DNA from: Rhodobacter sp.
GTDB lineage: Bacteria; Pseudomonadota; Alphaproteobacteria; Rhodobacterales; Rhodobacteraceae
Assembly (NCBI GenBank): GCA_027484145.1
Contig: JAIXUH010000013.1
Span: 124,001 to 188,000 of the forward strand
DNA: 64,000 bases
Reading direction: 5' to 3'
Shown here: positions 61,465 to 64,000 of the stretch, one piece after another
Layout of the letters: each line of letters starts with the position of its first letter
Numbering within the stretch: the first letter of the stretch is position 1
Notes under the pieces: generated by a model
Databases searched by the model: none
The model's input: only the letters and a program-made list of their open reading frames with translations
What the model was told of the DNA's origin: nothing
Position numbers and translations under genes: made by a program

Positions 61465-62529
61465 TCAGTTTGTTGGGCGGCGTCCATCGAACGCCTGTTG
61501 CAGCAGCCGCCGGATATCGGCGCGATCAAACGGTCGCGGGTTCGGATAGGGTGTCTTGATCGCCAGATCGGCGGCGCGGTCCAGATCAGCCTCGGCCAAC
61601 CCAAGGTCAGACAGTTTCAGCGGCGCGCCGATCCGCGCGGCGAAGTCCCACAAGGCCCCCCCGGCCGTTGCGCCGCCAAACGCAGCGGCGATGGGGGCAA
61701 GCAGACCCGGCACGGCCGCTTCATTGAAGGCCGTCGTATGGGGCAGCAACACGGCATGCGTTTCGGCATGCGGCAGGTTGAACGATCCGCCCAACACATG
61801 CGCCAGTTTATGGTGCAGCGCCATGGACACTTGTCCGAGGGCCGTCGAGCAGCACCATGCCGCATAAAGCGCCTCCGCCCGCGCGTCGGGGTCTTGCGGC
61901 CTCCGCTGCAAGACGGGCAAGACCCCGCTGAACACCCGCATGGCATCACGGCACATCAACTCGATCACGGGGTTTCGGTCGGGCGCATAAAACGCCTCCA
62001 TCGCGTGAGCGATGGCATTCAATGCTGAAGTGACGGTCAGGGCATAGGGCAACGACAAGGTCAGATCGACATCGTAGATCACCGTTTCGGGCCGGATCGA
62101 AGGATCGCGCCGCGTGGTCTTTTGCCCGTCCGCCGTCTCGCCCAGAATGTCGGTCATCTCCGAGCCAGCATAGGTGGTCGGAATCACGACCTGATCTGCC
62201 CCGGTGCGGGTGGCGATGGCCTTGCCCAACCCGGTGGTGGACCCACCCCCAAGGCTGACCACACAATCGGCCCCCAGCGCGTTATAGGCAGCAATGGCCT
62301 TGGCGGTCACGTCTGTTGGCGTGTGCATTGTGGCCTGCGCAAAAACCCCGGCGCAAAGCGTGCACAGTTGCGCCGACAGGGCATCTGCCTCGGGGCGTTG
62401 GTGGGGTGTCGACAAGATTAGCGCCCGCGCGTGGCCCAGACGGCCAACCTCGGCCCCGGTTTGCGCCAAGCTGCCCGCGCCAAAGATCACGCGGGTGCCA
62501 AGCCCCGGAAAGGTAAAGCTGCGCGTCAT
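61465..62529 (-). CDS. Maleylacetate reductase
   Basis: A 354-aa iron-containing alcohol dehydrogenase-like enzyme. SLGGGSTTGLGKAIA (near residue 94), PTTYAGSEMTDILGET (near 120), KTTRRDPSIRPETVIYD and the His-rich MALHHKLAHVLGGSFNLPHAETHA (near 235) match maleylacetate reductases (TfdF/GraC/MacA) rather than general Fe-ADH. It reduces maleylacetate to 3-oxoadipate with NAD(P)H. Four-base overlap with the hydrolase gene upstream. Confidence 0.93.
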   Translation of the reverse strand: MTRSFTFPGLGTRVIFGAGSLAQTGAEVGRLGHARALILSTPHQRPEADALSAQLCTLCAGVFAQATMHTPTDVTAKAIAAYNALGADCVVSLGGGSTTGLGKAIATRTGADQVVIPTTYAGSEMTDILGETADGQKTTRRDPSIRPETVIYDVDLTLSLPYALTVTSALNAIAHAMEAFYAPDRNPVIELMCRDAMRVFSGVLPVLQRRPQDPDARAEALYAAWCCSTALGQVSMALHHKLAHVLGGSFNLPHAETHAVLLPHTTAFNEAAVPGLLAPIAAAFGGATAGGALWDFAARIGAPLKLSDLGLAEADLDRAADLAIKTPYPNPRPFDRADIRRLLQQAFDGRRPTN

Positions 62530-63176
62530 CTCGATGCCTCAAAAGCGATGGGTCGGCCTGCCGCAAGATCGGCCAGCATGCTGGCAAGCATGGCCCGTTC
62601 AGGCCCCGACACCTCGTGCGGGCGACCGGGAAACACATCTGTCCGCAGTGCCGCACCGGCAAGGGTAAGGCACAGCGACGCCTCGGCCATGGCCTGCGGC
62701 GGTATCCACGGGTCGGCGTCGCTGCCTGACAGATAGACCGGCAGGCCAAAGGGCAATTCACCCGCTTTCGCCTGCCCCACGCGGCATCCGGTCAAGGCGC
62801 AGATGGCATCGGGTGCGGGTTCACCCGCAAACGCGTACTCCAGCGACAGGCAAGCACCTTGTGAAAACCCGGCCAGCAGCAAAGGCCGGCCCGGTGCGCG
62901 GTCGCGCAGGCGGCTTGCCGTCTGGCGCACCTGGGACAGACTTTCCGCCAGTTCTGCCGTGGTTGTCGCCGTGATCGGGTCAATGGCGCGGGCCGCATAC
63001 CATGCCTCCGCCGGGGCACGGGGCAGGGCAAAGGCAACCTCGGCCAGATCAAGGTGCGACAACACGGCATCGACCATGTCTTGCGGGGTCTGATTGCGGC
63101 CGTGGACAAAGACGCACAGCGCCTTTGCCCTTGCCGGTTCGCACCCGTAAAACGTGATGTCGCCTGGCGTCTGCAT
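62526..63176 (-). CDS. Alpha/beta hydrolase, MhqD/phospholipase-carboxylesterase-like
   Basis: A 216-aa alpha/beta hydrolase of the carboxylesterase-2 group: oxyanion-side VFVHGRNQTPQDM (near residue 23), nucleophile elbow LAGFSQGACLSLEY (Ser near 107), Asp near 158 (SGSDADPWIP) and His near 188 (FPGRPHEVSG). In Bacillus the homologous mhqD lies with mhqO, a ring-cleaving dioxygenase; here too the two genes are adjacent, sharing one base (TGATG). The substrate may be a ring-cleavage product or a quinone adduct. Confidence 0.87.
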   Translation of the reverse strand: MQTPGDITFYGCEPARAKALCVFVHGRNQTPQDMVDAVLSHLDLAEVAFALPRAPAEAWYAARAIDPITATTTAELAESLSQVRQTASRLRDRAPGRPLLLAGFSQGACLSLEYAFAGEPAPDAICALTGCRVGQAKAGELPFGLPVYLSGSDADPWIPPQAMAEASLCLTLAGAALRTDVFPGRPHEVSGPERAMLASMLADLAAGRPIAFEASR

Positions 63177-64000
63177 CAGAACGTCATCGGCTCCAGCCCG
63201 TCGACCATCTCTTGACGGCGATCTTCGAACCATGGCGGGAACACAAGGCTTTCGCCGATGGCACCGGGGGGTTCATCCTTGGCCCAGCCTTCCGGAACCG
63301 TCCATGCCAGTTCGAACAAGGCCCCGCCCGGCGAGCGCATATACATCGACTTGAAATAGTTCCTGTCTTTCTGTTCCGAGATGTCGGTGTAGCCCATGCC
63401 TTCAAGTCTGGCCTTAAGGGCGTACTGGTTGTCTTCGTTGACCGTGTTGAACGCCAGATGGTGAATCGTGCCCCCGGCAAGGGTCCAGGTGCCCTGCGGG
63501 CTGTCGCGGTCCACTGCGATTTCGACAACCGAATGCAACCCGTTATCTTCGGGAACCGTGAACATCAGCCCTTCTTCGGATTTGGCGGCGCGCTGAAACT
63601 GCATGCCGATGTCCATGAATTCGTCCATCGTGGTGGCGTCCATGACCGCAATCGACGCGCCGTAAATCCCCTTGATCGCGGTCTGTTCGCTTGTGCCCTG
63701 CGCGGTATTCACGATGGGCGCACGGCGATCATCGCGGTTTTCGACCAGTTCGAACAGGATTCCGCAAGGATGCGCCAACATGACCCGCGTCAGGCCAAAC
63801 CGGCTGGATTTTTGTGCTGCGATGCCAAGGCCGTTCAGGCGGTCTACCCAGAAATCCGCTGCGCCCTGTGGGATCGACAGCATGATCGTGCGGCTTTGGT
63901 TGGTGCCTCGACGGCCATAGATGCCCGGTTTCTTGAACGGAAAGGTCGTCAGAATGGTCGAGGCATCGCCGTTCCGCGATCCGTAATACAGATGGTAAAC
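63176..64000 (-). CDS. Ring-cleaving dioxygenase, VOC/MhqO type (N-terminus outside window)
   Basis: The reading frame stays open to the window end, giving at least 274 residues of a two-module VOC protein. The upstream codons give HLYYGSRNGDASTILTTFPF, then GIYGRRGTNQSRT, typical of the MhqO/PcpA-like ring-cleaving group. A second-module metal-ligand region is seen in GTIHHLAFNTVNEDNQ and SPGGALFELAW. Such enzymes open hydroquinone-type rings between the hydroxyl carbon and its neighbour. First gene visible of the minus-strand aromatic operon; the true start lies beyond base 64000. Confidence 0.85.
   Translation of the reverse strand, partial: VYHLYYGSRNGDASTILTTFPFKKPGIYGRRGTNQSRTIMLSIPQGAADFWVDRLNGLGIAAQKSSRFGLTRVMLAHPCGILFELVENRDDRRAPIVNTAQGTSEQTAIKGIYGASIAVMDATTMDEFMDIGMQFQRAAKSEEGLMFTVPEDNGLHSVVEIAVDRDSPQGTWTLAGGTIHHLAFNTVNEDNQYALKARLEGMGYTDISEQKDRNYFKSMYMRSPGGALFELAWTVPEGWAKDEPPGAIGESLVFPPWFEDRRQEMVDGLEPMTF

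Noticed and set aside
1-64000. CRISPR arrays, prophage, insertion sequences, tRNA genes
   Set aside because: No regularly spaced repeats, integrase/transposase frames, terminal repeats or cloverleaf-like sequences were seen.

Overview
The window reads as a chromosomal segment of a GC-rich alphaproteobacterium, most likely family Rhodobacteraceae. The support is the gene content and order (argH–small lipoprotein–lysA–TIGR02302 family, serB divergent from serC-serA, UMF1 transporter–mepA, pncB), the GC-biased third codon positions, and the many 1- or 4-base stop/start overlaps. I see no rRNA or tRNA gene, CRISPR array, transposase or phage gene. All assignments come from reading the sequence and from family knowledge; no database search was run.

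Region by region. 1-3.9 kb: NAD salvage (pncB), then a three-gene minus-strand unit of arfB, a class-III PLP phospho-lyase-like enzyme and an APH-type kinase. 3.9-4.9 kb: two RNA control regions. A preQ1-I riboswitch-like pseudoknot precedes the queuosine-precursor transporter yhhQ. Between yhhQ and arfB lies an 18-codon ORF whose Shine-Dalgarno complements 17 nt of the 16S rRNA 3' end, followed by an intrinsic terminator. 4.9-8.7 kb: UMF1-type transporter, mepA and a phytase-like secreted protein as one unit, then a hotdog thioesterase with an 18-bp perfect palindrome upstream. 8.8-22.3 kb: yggT, recQ, yaaA, a cytosolic hybrid histidine kinase (minus), and a bacterial alpha-2-macroglobulin coupled to pbpC. 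22.3-32.8 kb: thiolase, MFS transporter, metallophosphatase, serine biosynthesis genes with a candidate serC RNA motif and a REP-like repeat, GNAT, TauE/SafE exporter, an unknown membrane protein and zapE.

33-46.4 kb is a sugar-catabolic island: GH13 alpha-glucosidase, GH42 beta-galactosidase, SMP-30 lactonase, DgoA aldolase, DgoK kinase, GH36 alpha-galactosidase, an ABC importer (two permeases, binding protein, ATPase) and an IclR regulator. A VOC-fold gene is wedged between the permease genes. Together they suggest import and hydrolysis of alpha- and beta-galactosides and De Ley-Doudoroff (2-keto-3-deoxygalactonate) catabolism, but galactose dehydrogenase and galactonate dehydratase are not in the window.

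46.4-54 kb: TIGR02302-family protein, lysA, a three-gene insert (clan GH-A-like secreted protein, DUF2834 membrane protein, 39-aa lipoprotein), a 49-aa lipoprotein, argH, and divergent tlpA. 54-64 kb is one minus-strand aromatic-catabolic operon ending in a strong terminator: ring-cleaving VOC dioxygenase (cut by the window end), MhqD-like hydrolase, maleylacetate reductase, a Tat-exported ligand-binding protein with a complete LivGFHM-type ABC importer, a TfdB-like flavin monooxygenase and a hydroxyquinol-1,2-dioxygenase-like intradiol enzyme.

The least explained items are the ultra-strong-SD mini-ORF plus terminator ahead of the ribosome-rescue gene arfB, the preQ1-like switch with a covarying pseudoknot, and the two different ring-cleavage enzymes in the last operon. 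No stretch longer than 300 bases lacks a gene; the largest gaps are described as regulatory features.
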